Source: Mesorhizobium sp. RMAD-H1 (GTDB lineage Bacteria > Pseudomonadota > Alphaproteobacteria > Rhizobiales > Rhizobiaceae). From it: a DNA stretch of 64,000 nucleotides. Shown in pieces: positions 1-8,545 of the stretch (within the stretch, counting starts at the first letter, position 1; every line of letters starts with the position of its first letter). The DNA lies in NCBI RefSeq assembly GCF_014191375.1, contig NZ_JACHWN010000005.1:1-64000 (forward strand), read 5' to 3'. The notes below the pieces were generated by a model. The model was given only the letters and a program-made list of their open reading frames with translations. It was not told where the DNA came from and ran no database searches. The translations under genes and the position numbers were made by a program.

Positions 1-88
1 CGAGGCGCGCGTGCTCGCCCGCGCCGTCAAGCAGCATCTCGAAAGCCGCGTCATGCTCAATGGGCACAAGACCATCGTCTTCGGGTGA
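1..88 (+). CDS. purU: Formyltetrahydrofolate deformylase, C-terminal end (partial)
   Basis: Only the last 28 codons lie in the window, in frame 2, ending at a TGA at 86-88. The peptide has the pattern V-L-A-R-A-V...H-L-E-S-R-V...N-G-H-K-T-I-V-F. This resembles the end of PurU proteins, which hydrolyse 10-formyl-THF to formate and THF. The call is by recollection of the family C-terminus; the catalytic formyltransferase domain is outside the window. Confidence 0.6.
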   Translation, partial: EARVLARAVKQHLESRVMLNGHKTIVFG

Positions 89-289
89 GGGGCGGCTCCC
101 GTCCTCCCTGCTCCTGCCTCAGGATGAGCGTGCGGCGCGGTTTTCCGGCGGACTGTTCCGATCCCGTTGCGGATGACGGATCCGTTTCCGCCTCTCAGCC
201 TCGGATCCCCGGGGCAGGCCCGAGGATGACGACGAGGAAGCGCCGGCCCTTCCAGTACCGGCGCGGCCCCGAAAGCAGACAGGTGCCCC

Positions 290-1549
290 TCACGCCACCC
301 ATTCACCACCGCGCATGACCGGAATGCGGCTGCCGTCCTTGCCGATGCCATCCACATTGATCTTGTCGGAGCCGATCATCCAGTCGATGTGGATGAAGCT
401 CTTGTTGCCGCCGCGCGTGGCGATCTCCTCCTGCGACAGCGAGGCGCCGTTGATGAAACATTTGGAATAGCACTGGCCGAGCGCGATATGGCTGGCGGCA
501 TTCTCATCGAAAAGGGTGTTGTAGAACAAAAGCCCGCTCTTGGAGATCGGCGAGGAATGCGGCACCAGCGCCACTTCGCCCAGGCGCCGGGCGCCCTCGT
601 CAGTATCGAGCACCTTGTTCAACACCTCCTCGCCCCGGCTCGCCTTCGCCTCGACGATGCGCCCTTCTTCGAAGCGTACCGAAATGTTCTCGATGAGCGT
701 TCCCTGATGCGACAGCGGCTTGGTGCTGGTGACATGGCCCTCCACCCGGCGGGCATGGGGCGTGGTGAAGACCTCCTCGGTGGGGATATTCGGATTGCAG
801 GTGATGCCGTTCTTGGCGGTCGACGCACCGCCATGCCATTCATGGCCGTCGGCAAGGCCCACCGTCAGATCGGTTCCCGGCCCGGTGAAGTGGAGCGCGT
901 GGAAGGCATAGGCATTGAGCCATTCGGTGCGGCGGCGCAGCGCGGCATTGTGCGCCTTCCAGGCCGCGACCGGATCGTCCCCGTCGACACGGGAGGCGGC
1001 GAAGATGGCATCGGCGAGCTTGGCCGTCGCGACATCCTCCGGATCGCCGGGGAAGACCTGCCTGGCCCAGGACGGGTTGGGATAGGAGACGATGTTCCAG
1101 TTGATGTCGAAATTGGCGATCTTCTCCAGCGCCGGCTGATAGGCGATCGAATTGGCCTTGTTGGCGCGGGCCACCTTCTCCGGATCCTGCGAGGAGAGCA
1201 GCAGCGGATTGTCGCCGGCGATGGCAAGCCGTGCCGCACCCCCGGCAAAGGCCCTGGCCATGCCCTCGTAAAGCCAGCCGGAGGCGCGGTCGAAGCTGGC
1301 ATCGGGCGCATTGCGATAGCGCACCAGCGTGATTTCCTCATCGGCGAAGAACGGTGTCACCAGCCCGGCGCCCGCCTTATAGGCATGCTCGGCAATGCGG
1401 CGCACCAGCGGAAGGGCCGCGACCGGCGCCGTCAGGACGAGATCCTGACCCGGCTGGAGCTGCAGGCCGATCCTGACGGCCACTTCCGCCAGACGGTCGA
1501 GCTTGACGGGATCGATGATTGCGGAGACGTCGCGGGAATGTGTGGTCAT
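290..1549 (-). CDS. M29 family metallo-aminopeptidase
   Basis: About 419 residues, the normal length for the M29 (aminopeptidase T/AmpS) family of metal-dependent cytosolic aminopeptidases that trim N-terminal residues from peptides. The N-terminal part (IDPVKLDRLAEVAV, LQPGQDLVL) and C-terminal blocks (HSSPISKSGLLFYNTLFDEN, ASHIALGQCY, FIHIDWMIGS) are family hallmarks, including the metal-binding E/H/D residues near the C-terminus. The reading frame extends to an ATG at 1588, preceded by GAGG at only 4 nt. I prefer the ATG at 1549 because it gives the family length and begins just before the conserved block; this choice is not certain. It is convergent with the upstream purU end. Confidence 0.88.
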   Translation of the reverse strand: MTTHSRDVSAIIDPVKLDRLAEVAVRIGLQLQPGQDLVLTAPVAALPLVRRIAEHAYKAGAGLVTPFFADEEITLVRYRNAPDASFDRASGWLYEGMARAFAGGAARLAIAGDNPLLLSSQDPEKVARANKANSIAYQPALEKIANFDINWNIVSYPNPSWARQVFPGDPEDVATAKLADAIFAASRVDGDDPVAAWKAHNAALRRRTEWLNAYAFHALHFTGPGTDLTVGLADGHEWHGGASTAKNGITCNPNIPTEEVFTTPHARRVEGHVTSTKPLSHQGTLIENISVRFEEGRIVEAKASRGEEVLNKVLDTDEGARRLGEVALVPHSSPISKSGLLFYNTLFDENAASHIALGQCYSKCFINGASLSQEEIATRGGNKSFIHIDWMIGSDKINVDGIGKDGSRIPVMRGGEWVA

Positions 1550-1656
1550 GGCGCACCCGATTCTGAAAATGACGGAGACAACATTCATACCGCCTCATGG
1601 CCGGGCTGGCCACCGGCTTTGTTTCCCCGCAAATTCGCTGGAAAGCCGTTCCTGCC

Positions 1657-1750
1657 TCCGGACGGAAAACCGCTTCGCACTTTTCCTGGACTTGTCTTTT
1701 TGAACACCGCAAGTCCGGACGGAAAACCGCTTCGCACTTTCCTGGACTTG
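1657..1750. repeat. Tandem pair of a dispersed ~38-bp repeat (copies A and B)
   Basis: Two near-identical units at 1657-1694 and 1714-1750, separated by 19 bp, differ by a single T. Each contains GGACGGAAAACCGCTTCGC followed by ACTTT(T)CCTGGACTTG. Partial copies of the right half occur at 3163-3189 and 37841-37860. The units sit in the 5' intergenic region between the aminopeptidase and the small lipoprotein gene. Confidence 0.8.
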
Positions 1751-1832
1751 CTTGAGACGACGAACTTCCGCCATCAATCGGCTATCTGCTATAAGCGACC
1801 GCGGATCAGGTCTCGGAATGAAAGGCAACCCG

Positions 1833-2096
1833 ATGAAGAAACTCACATTTTGTGGTCTCGTTCTCATCGCCATGCTCGCCGGATGCCAGACGATGACGCC
1901 GGAAGAGCGACGCGCTGCCGACGGCCAGACCTGCCGATCCTACGGCTTCCGCCCGCAGACCGACGCCTTCGCCAATTGCCTCCTGCAGCTCGAGCTGGAC
2001 AGGCGGGCGGCGCGCCGGGCGGCTTTTGACGAACCATTCTACGGCCCGCCGCTGGTGGTCTATCAGCCGGTTCCCGTGCGCGTCCGGCACCGCTGA
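1833..2096 (+). CDS. Small outer-membrane-type lipoprotein, unknown function
   Basis: 87 residues. The N-terminus MKKL plus hydrophobic stretch ends in the lipobox MLAGC, so the mature protein probably starts with a lipidated cysteine. The rest contains two further cysteines (TCRSYGF and ANCLLQLEL) and an arginine-rich segment, then a proline/valine-rich tail. This pattern is common in short rhizobial lipoproteins, but I do not recognise a named family. The ATG at 1833 is chosen over 1818 because an AAGG lies 8 nt upstream and it gives a standard signal peptide. Convergent with the cell wall hydrolase downstream. Confidence 0.75.
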   Translation: MKKLTFCGLVLIAMLAGCQTMTPEERRAADGQTCRSYGFRPQTDAFANCLLQLELDRRAARRAAFDEPFYGPPLVVYQPVPVRVRHR

Positions 2097-2110
2097 AGGC
2101 GAACCGAACG

Positions 2111-3004
2111 CTACTGGAAGGCGGGTTCCGGACGGTCCTGCGACAGAAGCAGTGCGCCGATCGCATCGACGGATTTCTGCTCGGTATACCCAAGCGCCGT
2201 TTGTGACGAGACGGTCGCCGCATGCGCTTCCATTTGCGATGACGCGGGCTGAAGGGAGGCGGCCTGCGATTCCGCCATTTGGGCGGTGACGCGATCGCCC
2301 TTGGCGCGCGGGCCGAAGCCCTGGTCCCGCACGATGCTTGCGACCTGCACCTGATCGACCGGAGACGGCGTCGGCACAGGCACGGCCTGCGGCCTGGCCA
2401 TATCAGGCATCGCAGGCGCCTGCATGATATCGGCCTGAGCGACAAGCGTCGGCGGGGCCGGAACGGGCGCCTCGAGACTCCCGTCGCGGCGGCGCTTTTC
2501 GTAAAAGGCATTGCCGCCGGCGACCAGCACGTAATGCATGTTGCGATAGGGGAATTTCAGCCCGGCGGTGTGGAAGAACATGGCGTTCCTGAGCTTGGAA
2601 TGACGCTCCCCTCTCAGCACCGCATCGGCGGCCGCCTCCACATCCGGCAGGGCGGAGGATTTCATCCTGCGGGTGAGCACCCCAGGCGCAAACTGGTTCT
2701 TCTGGCCGACCACGCCGCAGATCGTATCAGGATATTTCTCGGAGGCGAGGCGGTTCATCACCACCGTCCCGACGGCCAGGAGGCCGTCCTTGCTGGAGCG
2801 GTTCGATTCGAAGAACATCGCCCGCATGAGGCATTCCTTGTCCCTGGCCGTATAGGCGTAGGTCTTCGCCGAACCCGACTTCGTGACCACCCCCTCGGCC
2901 AGATGGCTCGCGCCGCCTTTCGACGTCGTGCATCCCGCCACCAAGGCAGGCGCCACGATAGCGCCGGCGCAAACCAGGATTTTCCAGTGGCTGGCGCTCT
3001 TCAA
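2111..3004 (-). CDS. SleB-like cell wall hydrolase lipoprotein
   Basis: 297 residues read from a TTG codon at 3004; no better ATG/GTG precedes the signal peptide, so the start is tentative. A lipobox LVAGC at about residues 22-26 predicts a lipoprotein. Residues ~50-170 match the Hydrolase_2/SleB fold: CLMRAMFFESNRSSKDG carries the catalytic glutamate, followed by AVGTVVMNR, CGVVGQKNQFAPG and the AMFFHTAGLKFPY block. Such enzymes cleave peptidoglycan glycan strands. The C-terminal ~110 residues are a low-complexity P/A/Q-rich tail with no recognised domain. The gene lies downstream of phoB but is separated from it by about 260 bp containing a hairpin, so it is probably a separate unit. Confidence 0.82.
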   Translation of the reverse strand: MKSASHWKILVCAGAIVAPALVAGCTTSKGGASHLAEGVVTKSGSAKTYAYTARDKECLMRAMFFESNRSSKDGLLAVGTVVMNRLASEKYPDTICGVVGQKNQFAPGVLTRRMKSSALPDVEAAADAVLRGERHSKLRNAMFFHTAGLKFPYRNMHYVLVAGGNAFYEKRRRDGSLEAPVPAPPTLVAQADIMQAPAMPDMARPQAVPVPTPSPVDQVQVASIVRDQGFGPRAKGDRVTAQMAESQAASLQPASSQMEAHAATVSSQTALGYTEQKSVDAIGALLLSQDRPEPAFQ

Positions 3005-3162
3005 AAGCTCAGTCTCATGCTTGGACCCCTCAACAGACTGCGGCCATGAAGACGGACGTTTTGGGCCAAAGAATGGCGAAGAGGCCTATGAACCGGCAGG
3101 CGAATAGCGCGCCAGATGAGCTTAACTATTTGTTAACACAAGCAAAGCCGAAAAGTTATCGT

Positions 3163-3189
3163 TACTTTTCCTGGACTTGCCTTTTTGAT
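3163..3189. repeat. Partial copy C of the CCTGGACTTG repeat
   Basis: Matches the right half of the 1657-1750 repeat (ACTTTTCCTGGACTTG) and, like copy A, is followed by CTTTTTGA. It lies in the 259-bp intergenic stretch between the hydrolase and phoB. Confidence 0.65.
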
Positions 3190-3203
3190 GCCACAACTTT
3201 TAT

Positions 3204-3227
3204 GGGAAAGCGGCGCCCCGCTTTCCC
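3204..3227 (-). terminator. Stem-loop at the 3' end of the pst-phoUB operon
   Basis: A perfect 10-bp stem, GGGAAAGCGG paired with CCGCTTTCCC, with a 4-nt loop, about 40 nt beyond the phoB stop. There is no clear T-tract on either strand, so it may stabilise or process the transcript rather than terminate it. Confidence 0.55.
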
Positions 3228-3263
3228 GGCAAAATCCACGCGCATTTCCTTCTGAATCCGGCT

Positions 3264-3950
3264 TTATCCGAATGAATAGCCGGCGCCGCGCACGGTGCGA
3301 ATCGGATCAGCGGCACGGCCGGTATTGATCGCCTTGCGCAAGCGCCCGACATGGACGTCGACCGTGCGGTCGTCGACATAGATGTCGGGGCCCCAGACGC
3401 CGTCGAGAAGCTGGCTGCGGGAGAAGACCCGCCCCGGCGACATCATGAAATATTCCAGAAGCCGGAATTCGGTCGGCCCCAAGCGGATTTCGCGATCCTT
3501 GCGGTAGACGCGGTGCTGCTCGCGGTCGAGCACGAGATCGCCCACCTTCAGGACATGCGACAGGAGGCTCGGCTTGGCGCGGCGCAGCATCGCCTTGACG
3601 CGGGCGAGAAGCTCCGGCGTCGAGAAGGGCTTGACGACATAATCGTCGGCGCCGACGCCAAGGCCGCGCACGCGTTCACTCTCCTCGCCCCGGGCGGTCA
3701 GCATGATGATCGGCAGGCGCTCCGTCTCCACCCGCTGGCGCAGGCGGCGGCAGAGTTCGATACCGGAAACGCCCGGCAGCATCCAGTCCAGGATCAGCAG
3801 ATCCGGCACGTTCTCGCGCAGGGCGATTTCCGCCTCGTCACCGCGCAGGATGGTATCGACCAGATAGCCCTCCGCCTCGAGATTATAGCGCAGGAGGACG
3901 CTCAGCGCCTCCTCATCCTCGACGACCGCAACTTTGGGTGCATGTGCCAT
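3264..3950 (-). CDS. phoB: Phosphate regulon response regulator PhoB
   Basis: 228 residues, the expected OmpR/PhoB length. The receiver domain (1-120) has the acidic pair EDE at 11-13, phosphoacceptor Asp55 in LILDWMLPG and the conserved Lys in DYVVKPF. The C-terminal winged helix (~130-225) carries LGPTEFRLLEYFM, RSQLLDGVWG and DRTVDVHVGRLRKAI, the PhoB DNA-binding signature. When phosphorylated by PhoR it activates Pho-box promoters such as the one at 9658-9686. The start is supported by AGGAG 7 nt upstream. It is the last gene of pstS-pstC-pstA-pstB-phoU-phoB. No phoR is present in the window. Confidence 0.95.
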   Translation of the reverse strand: MAHAPKVAVVEDEEALSVLLRYNLEAEGYLVDTILRGDEAEIALRENVPDLLILDWMLPGVSGIELCRRLRQRVETERLPIIMLTARGEESERVRGLGVGADDYVVKPFSTPELLARVKAMLRRAKPSLLSHVLKVGDLVLDREQHRVYRKDREIRLGPTEFRLLEYFMMSPGRVFSRSQLLDGVWGPDIYVDDRTVDVHVGRLRKAINTGRAADPIRTVRGAGYSFG

Positions 3951-3980
3951 TCGTCAACTCCTCGTCAGATGGCTTTTAAA

Positions 3981-4033
3981 GCCACATGATCCTATCCAAA
4001 AAGTCCGCAACTTCTTGGGATCGTGCTCTAAGC
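3981..4033. repeat. Dispersed palindromic repeat overlapping the phoU stop codon
   Basis: Imperfect palindrome with ends GCCACATGATCC and GGGATCGTGCTC, in the phoU-phoB gap. It includes the phoU stop (TAG on the minus strand, 4028-4030). Related copies: 4811-4850, 24556-24607 and 30002-30074. Confidence 0.75.
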
Positions 4034-4750
4034 CTGCCTGGCTTCATCGACGACGATGCCGTGGCTGAGATCTTCCTTCGGCCGGTCCGGCGGCATCTGG
4101 TGGCCGGTCACGATGTAATAGACCGTCTCGGCGATGTTGGTCGCATGATCGCCGATGCGCTCGATATTCTTGGCGCAGAAGAGAAGATGGGTGCAGGCGG
4201 AGATGTTGCGCGGGTCCTCCATCATATAGGTGAGGAGCTCGCGGAACAGCGACGTGTACATCGCATCGATCTCGTCATCGCGGTCGCGCACGATGTTGAT
4301 CTGCTCCACCGAGCGGGAGGCGAAGGCATCGAGCACGTCCTTCAGCTGGGTCAGAGCCAGCTCGGCCAGCGTCTGCAGGCCACGATAGACCTTCAAAGAC
4401 TGACGCGCATCGGAGGTGGCGGCGACGCGCTTGGCAATGTTCTTGCCGAGATCGCCGACGCGCTCCAGATCGGCGGAGATGCGGATGGCGCCGATGATCT
4501 CGCGCAGGTCGACAGCCATGGGCTGCCGCTTGGCGATGATGGCGATCGCGCGGTCATCGATCTCGCGCTCGCAGGCATCGAGGATGAGATCGTCGGAGAT
4601 GACCCGCTGGGCCAGCGCCCTGTCGGCATTGACGATGGCCGTCACGGACTGCTCGACCATGCGCTCGGCATGGCCGCCCATCTCGGCGATCTTGTGGGCC
4701 AGGAACTTCAGCTCCTCGTCATAGGAGCGGACGGTATGCTGGGATTGCAT
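4028..4750 (-). CDS. phoU: Phosphate transport system regulator PhoU
   Basis: 240 residues with the two PhoU helical-bundle repeats. Metal-binding/dimer motifs are visible (EMGGHAERMVEQS, ELIDACERE-like EREIDDRAIAI, RVGDLGKNIAKR, RIGDHATNIAETVYY). PhoU couples Pst transporter activity to PhoR/PhoB signalling, acting negatively in high phosphate. The start has an AGGA 8 nt upstream. It lies 97 bp after pstB and 77 bp before phoB; both gaps are largely filled by a copy of the same palindromic repeat. Confidence 0.95.
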   Translation of the reverse strand: MQSQHTVRSYDEELKFLAHKIAEMGGHAERMVEQSVTAIVNADRALAQRVISDDLILDACEREIDDRAIAIIAKRQPMAVDLREIIGAIRISADLERVGDLGKNIAKRVAATSDARQSLKVYRGLQTLAELALTQLKDVLDAFASRSVEQINIVRDRDDEIDAMYTSLFRELLTYMMEDPRNISACTHLLFCAKNIERIGDHATNIAETVYYIVTGHQMPPDRPKEDLSHGIVVDEARQA

Positions 4751-4810
4751 TTTGTTTATCCTCGTGTCTCGAACCGCAATGGTCCGGGTAAACCGCCTAG
4801 TGCTTTACTT

Positions 4811-4850
4811 TCAGCCGCATGATCTTGTCCGACTCCGGGATCATGCTCTA
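4811..4850. repeat. Dispersed palindromic repeat overlapping the pstB stop codon
   Basis: Same family as 3981-4033, ends GCCGCATGATCTTGTCC and CGGGATCATGCTC. On the minus strand the repeat starts within the pstB stop codon (TAGAGCATGATCCC), exactly as phoU ends in TAGAGCACGATCCC. Confidence 0.75.
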
Positions 4851-5669
4851 GCCGAAGCGTCCGGTAATGTAGTCCTGGGTCCGCTTTTCCTTGGGCGTCG
4901 TGAACATCATCTCGGTGTCGCCCACCTCGACCAGATTGCCCAGGTGGAACATCGCGGTCTTCTGCGAGACGCGCGCGGCCTGCTGCATCGAATGGGTGAC
5001 GATGACGATCGTGTAGTTCTGCCGCAACTCGTCGATCAGCTCCTCCACCTTGGCGGTGGCGATGGGGTCGAGCGCCGAGCAGGGCTCGTCCATGAGGATC
5101 ACCTCGGGGCTGACCGCGATAGCGCGGGCGATGCAGAGGCGCTGCTGCTGGCCGCCGGAAAGGCCGGTGCCGGCGTCATGCAGACGGTCCTTGACCTCCT
5201 CGAAAAGGCTGGCGCGGCGCAGGCTGCTCTCGACGATCTCGTCGAGCTCGTGCCGGTTCTTGGCGAGGCCGTGGATGCGCGGGCCGTAGGCGACGTTCTC
5301 ATAGATCGACTTCGGGAATGGATTGGGCTTCTGGAACACCATGCCGACGCGCGCCCGAAGCTCCACGACATCGATCTTGGGATCATAGATATCCTCGCTG
5401 TCGAGGGTGATCTTGCCGATAACGCGGCACCCCTCGATGGTATCATTCATGCGGTTGAGCGAGCGCAGGAAGGTGGACTTGCCACAGCCGGAGGGGCCGA
5501 TCAGCGCCGTCACCATCTTTTCGGGAATGTCGAGGTCGACATCGAAAAGCGCCTGCTTTGCCCCGTAGAAGACAGAAACCTTATCGCCCTTCATCTTGGT
5601 GGGATTGGCAACAGCGTTCATCTTGTCTCCTACCGCTTTTTCGAGAGATCTTTCGGTCATCAGGTTCAT
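4848..5669 (-). CDS. pstB: Phosphate ABC transporter ATP-binding protein PstB
   Basis: 273 residues. The Walker A motif GPSGCGKST is at 58-66, the signature LSGGQQQR at ~168, Walker B VILMDEP at ~185, and the H-loop in [15 protein letters not shown]. The family-specific [16 protein letters not shown] block identifies PstB rather than a generic ATPase. It energises PstCA-mediated phosphate uptake on the cytoplasmic face. The chosen ATG has GGGAG 8 nt upstream and starts 15 nt after pstA. Internal Met codons could give a slightly shorter protein. Confidence 0.97.
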   Translation of the reverse strand: MNLMTERSLEKAVGDKMNAVANPTKMKGDKVSVFYGAKQALFDVDLDIPEKMVTALIGPSGCGKSTFLRSLNRMNDTIEGCRVIGKITLDSEDIYDPKIDVVELRARVGMVFQKPNPFPKSIYENVAYGPRIHGLAKNRHELDEIVESSLRRASLFEEVKDRLHDAGTGLSGGQQQRLCIARAIAVSPEVILMDEPCSALDPIATAKVEELIDELRQNYTIVIVTHSMQQAARVSQKTAMFHLGNLVEVGDTEMMFTTPKEKRTQDYITGRFG

Positions 5670-5684
5670 GTGTCTGTCTCCCGT

Positions 5685-7004
5685 TTACCAGCGACGCTCG
5701 AAACGGCGACGCAGGATGATGGCTGCAATATTCATGATAGCCAGGAACAGAAGCAGCACGATGATAGCGCCTGACGTGCGCTCGACAAAGGCGCGTTCTG
5801 CTTCATTGGCCCACATATAGATCTGCACCGGCAAAGCCGTGGCCGGATCCATCGGCGTCGTCGGATAATCGGCGACGAAGGCGACCATGCCGATGAGCAG
5901 CAGCGGCGCGGTTTCGCCCAAAGCCTGGGCAAGGCCGATGATCGTCCCGGTCAGGATACCGGGAGCGGCCAGCGGCAGCACGTGATGGAAGACCATCTGC
6001 GTCTTGGAGGCGCCGAGGCCGAGCGCGGCGGCGCGGATCGACGGCGGCACCGCGCGCAAGGCGGCGCGGGTCGCGATGATGATTGTCGGCAGCGTCATCA
6101 GCGTCAGCACCAGCCCGCCGACCAGCGAGGCCGAACGCGGCAGGCCGATCAGATTGATGAAGACCGCCAACCCGAGCAGGCCGAAGACGATGGACGGCAC
6201 GGCCGCAAGATTGTTGATGTTGACCTCGATGATATCGGTGAGGCGGTTCTTCTTGGCATATTCCTCGAGATAGATCGAGGCGGCGACGCCGATCGGCAGC
6301 GACAGCACCAGCACGATCAGCATCATGTAGAGCGAGCCTACCAGGGCCACGCCGAGACCCGAGGTTTCCGGACGGCTCGAGGCGCCGAAGGTGAAGAGCC
6401 CCGTGTTGAACGCCTGCTTCATCACGCCTTCATCGGCGAGCTGCTTCATCCAGGCGACCTGCCGGTCCGAAACCTTGCGGTTCGCCTCATCAACGTCCAG
6501 GTCGATCTGCCCCTTGAAGGCGGAGTCGATATCGGCGCCGGCCAGCACGGGAATGGTCTGCGTGGTACCGATCAGAGAAGGATTGGCGACCAGCATTTCG
6601 CGAAGCTGGTTGCGCACACCGTCGGAGACCATCTTGCCGAGGTCCCGCATGGCCGGCCGGTCGGTGGTGGAAACGCCGAGCTTCTCGGCAAGCGCGTCGC
6701 GGACGAGACGCGGATAGTTGGCCGTCAAAAGCACGTTGGGATTGGTCGCACGCTGGTTGCTCGGATCGATCACCTTCTCGTCGAGATTGACCGGGAGTTC
6801 GATGGTCGTCTGCCAGAAAGCCGTGTAGCCGTTGGAGATGACCGAGAACAGCAGCGCGAACAGAAAGAAGATGCCGATCGCGATGGCGGCGATGCCGTAG
6901 AAGCGGAAGCGGCGTTCCGCGGCATAGCGGCGCTTGATGCCGATATCGCGGCGTACCGGGCGGCTTACGGCCGCGACATTCGAATTGAGCGTTGCGTCGG
7001 TCAT
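5685..7004 (-). CDS. pstA: Phosphate ABC transporter permease PstA
   Basis: 439 residues, longer than E. coli PstA because of an N-terminal cytoplasmic stretch, one TM segment (~30-52) and a large periplasmic insert (~70-200, usual in rhizobial PstA). The C-terminal half has five or six TM helices and the BPD_transp EAA-like loop (AALGLGASKTQMVFHHVLPLA). It forms the channel with PstC. It overlaps pstC by 4 nt (ATGA), indicating translational coupling. Confidence 0.93.
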   Translation of the reverse strand: MTDATLNSNVAAVSRPVRRDIGIKRRYAAERRFRFYGIAAIAIGIFFLFALLFSVISNGYTAFWQTTIELPVNLDEKVIDPSNQRATNPNVLLTANYPRLVRDALAEKLGVSTTDRPAMRDLGKMVSDGVRNQLREMLVANPSLIGTTQTIPVLAGADIDSAFKGQIDLDVDEANRKVSDRQVAWMKQLADEGVMKQAFNTGLFTFGASSRPETSGLGVALVGSLYMMLIVLVLSLPIGVAASIYLEEYAKKNRLTDIIEVNINNLAAVPSIVFGLLGLAVFINLIGLPRSASLVGGLVLTLMTLPTIIIATRAALRAVPPSIRAAALGLGASKTQMVFHHVLPLAAPGILTGTIIGLAQALGETAPLLLIGMVAFVADYPTTPMDPATALPVQIYMWANEAERAFVERTSGAIIVLLLFLAIMNIAAIILRRRFERRW

Positions 7005-8467
7005 TCGTACTGCTCCCGGTACTTGCGCACGATATAGAGGGCGAAGATGTTCATTGCGAGCGTGAGGAAGAAAAGGGTGATGCCGAGCGCGAAGGCAACC
7101 AGCGTCTGCGGCGAGTCGAACTCCAGATCGCCGGTGAGCTGATTGACGATCTTGACCGTGATGGTGGTCATCGCCTCGAAGGGATTGATGGTCAGCCTGG
7201 CGGCCACACCGGCGGCCAGCACGACGATCATCGTTTCACCGATGGCGCGGGATGCGGTCAGGAGCAGCGCGCCGACGATGCCGGGAAGCGCGGCCGGCAG
7301 GATAACACGCTTGATGGTCTCCGACCGGGTGGCACCCAGGCCAAGCGAGCCATCGCGCATGGCGCGGGGAACGGCGGTGATGATGTCGTCGGAAAGCGAG
7401 GAGACGAAGGGAATCAGCATGATGCCCATGACAAGCCCGGCCGTCAGCACACTCTGGGCCATGATGAAGCCGGGGCCGCCGGAGATCGCGGCGCTCAAAT
7501 CCCGGAGGAAGGGCCCGACGGTGACGAGCGCGAAGAAGCCGTAGACGATGGTAGGAATGCCGGCCAGGACCTCGAGAAGCGGCTTGACCGTGGCACGAAC
7601 CCTGGGCGTGGCGTATTCGGCCATGTAGATGGCGGCGAACAGGCCGACGGGCACGGCAAAGAGCATGGCGACGAAGGCAATATAGAGGGTGCCGGCCAGA
7701 AGCGGTATGAGGCCGAACTGCCCCTCGGAACCGCCGGAGCCGGCAGCCGCAAACCGGGGATCCCAGACCGTGCCGAAGAAGAAGTTCCACGGCGAAACGG
7801 CGCTGAAGAAATTGATCGTCTGGAACAGCATCGAGAAGACGATGCCGATGGTGGTGAGAATGGCGATAGTCGAGGCGGCGAGCAGGCCCCAGAGGACGAT
7901 CCGCTCGACATTGTTGCGGGCACGCGCGCGGGGTCGGATGCCCGACAGGCCGAAGATCAGCCCGGCAACGGCAAGAGCGATGGCGATACCGGCGCCGACC
8001 GTGCGGGTCACGGCCGCCTGCCTGTACCAGCGCTCGGCAATCGGGACCATATAGTCCTGGCCTTCCGAGGCAAGCGCGACACCCTTCGAGCCGAGAAGGG
8101 CGCGCAGGTCCGCATAGGATTGCGGCAGGTTCTGCAACTCCGTTGAATCCAGGCGATCAAGCCCTGCGGCGAGACTTGAGACGATCCCGAGGGCGAGGCT
8201 GCGGCTGGCGACGGCGCTCTCGGCTGTCTGCGGCGGCAGGCTGGCTTTCGCGGACTGCTCGAGATAGATCGATGATCCAGCGGACCACAGGACGATGAAC
8301 AGCACCGCCGGGAGGACCGTTACGAGAAACACCCACCAGCCGTGATAATGCGACCGGGAATGGACCTTCACCTCTCCGGTTTCATTGGCGCGTGCACGCT
8401 GGCGCCCGATGAAGAAGCCAACGAAACCTATTCCGAAGACAATAAGCAGAACCAGCAATACGGACAT
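7001..8467 (-). CDS. pstC: Phosphate ABC transporter permease PstC
   Basis: About 488 residues from the ATG at 8467, chosen over an upstream in-frame codon at 8488 because GGGGA sits 6 nt before it. The N-terminal TM and periplasmic extension are typical of rhizobial PstC. The C-terminal permease domain contains TM helices and the EAA loop (GLGATRSETIKRVILPAALPG). It pairs with PstA as the phosphate channel. It is separated from pstS by a 78-nt gap containing a strong hairpin at 8503-8529, which is likely to set the pstS to pstCAB expression ratio. Confidence 0.93.
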   Translation of the reverse strand: MSVLLVLLIVFGIGFVGFFIGRQRARANETGEVKVHSRSHYHGWWVFLVTVLPAVLFIVLWSAGSSIYLEQSAKASLPPQTAESAVASRSLALGIVSSLAAGLDRLDSTELQNLPQSYADLRALLGSKGVALASEGQDYMVPIAERWYRQAAVTRTVGAGIAIALAVAGLIFGLSGIRPRARARNNVERIVLWGLLAASTIAILTTIGIVFSMLFQTINFFSAVSPWNFFFGTVWDPRFAAAGSGGSEGQFGLIPLLAGTLYIAFVAMLFAVPVGLFAAIYMAEYATPRVRATVKPLLEVLAGIPTIVYGFFALVTVGPFLRDLSAAISGGPGFIMAQSVLTAGLVMGIMLIPFVSSLSDDIITAVPRAMRDGSLGLGATRSETIKRVILPAALPGIVGALLLTASRAIGETMIVVLAAGVAARLTINPFEAMTTITVKIVNQLTGDLEFDSPQTLVAFALGITLFFLTLAMNIFALYIVRKYREQYE

Positions 8468-8502
8468 CAGAGTTCCCCGGTAGCCCACTAATCCAGATGT
8501 GT

Positions 8503-8529
8503 GGGCACAGGCGGTGTTCGCCTGTGCCC
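8503..8529 (-). promoter_or_regulatory. Intercistronic stem-loop between pstS and pstC
   Basis: A perfect 11-bp stem, GGGCACAGGCG with CGCCTGTGCCC, and a GTGTT loop, 17 nt after the pstS stop and not followed by a T-tract. Position and strength fit an RNA processing/attenuation element that protects pstS mRNA. Confidence 0.7.
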
Positions 8530-8545
8530 GATCGTGCGGCTGACC

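Noticed and set aside
389-2029. 546-codon open frame on the plus strand
   Set aside because: It is antisense to the M29 aminopeptidase, R/G-rich and without domain motifs; a G+C-driven shadow frame.
3204-3227. Canonical Rho-independent terminator after phoB
   Set aside because: The stem is strong but there is no U-tract; listed only as a stem-loop.
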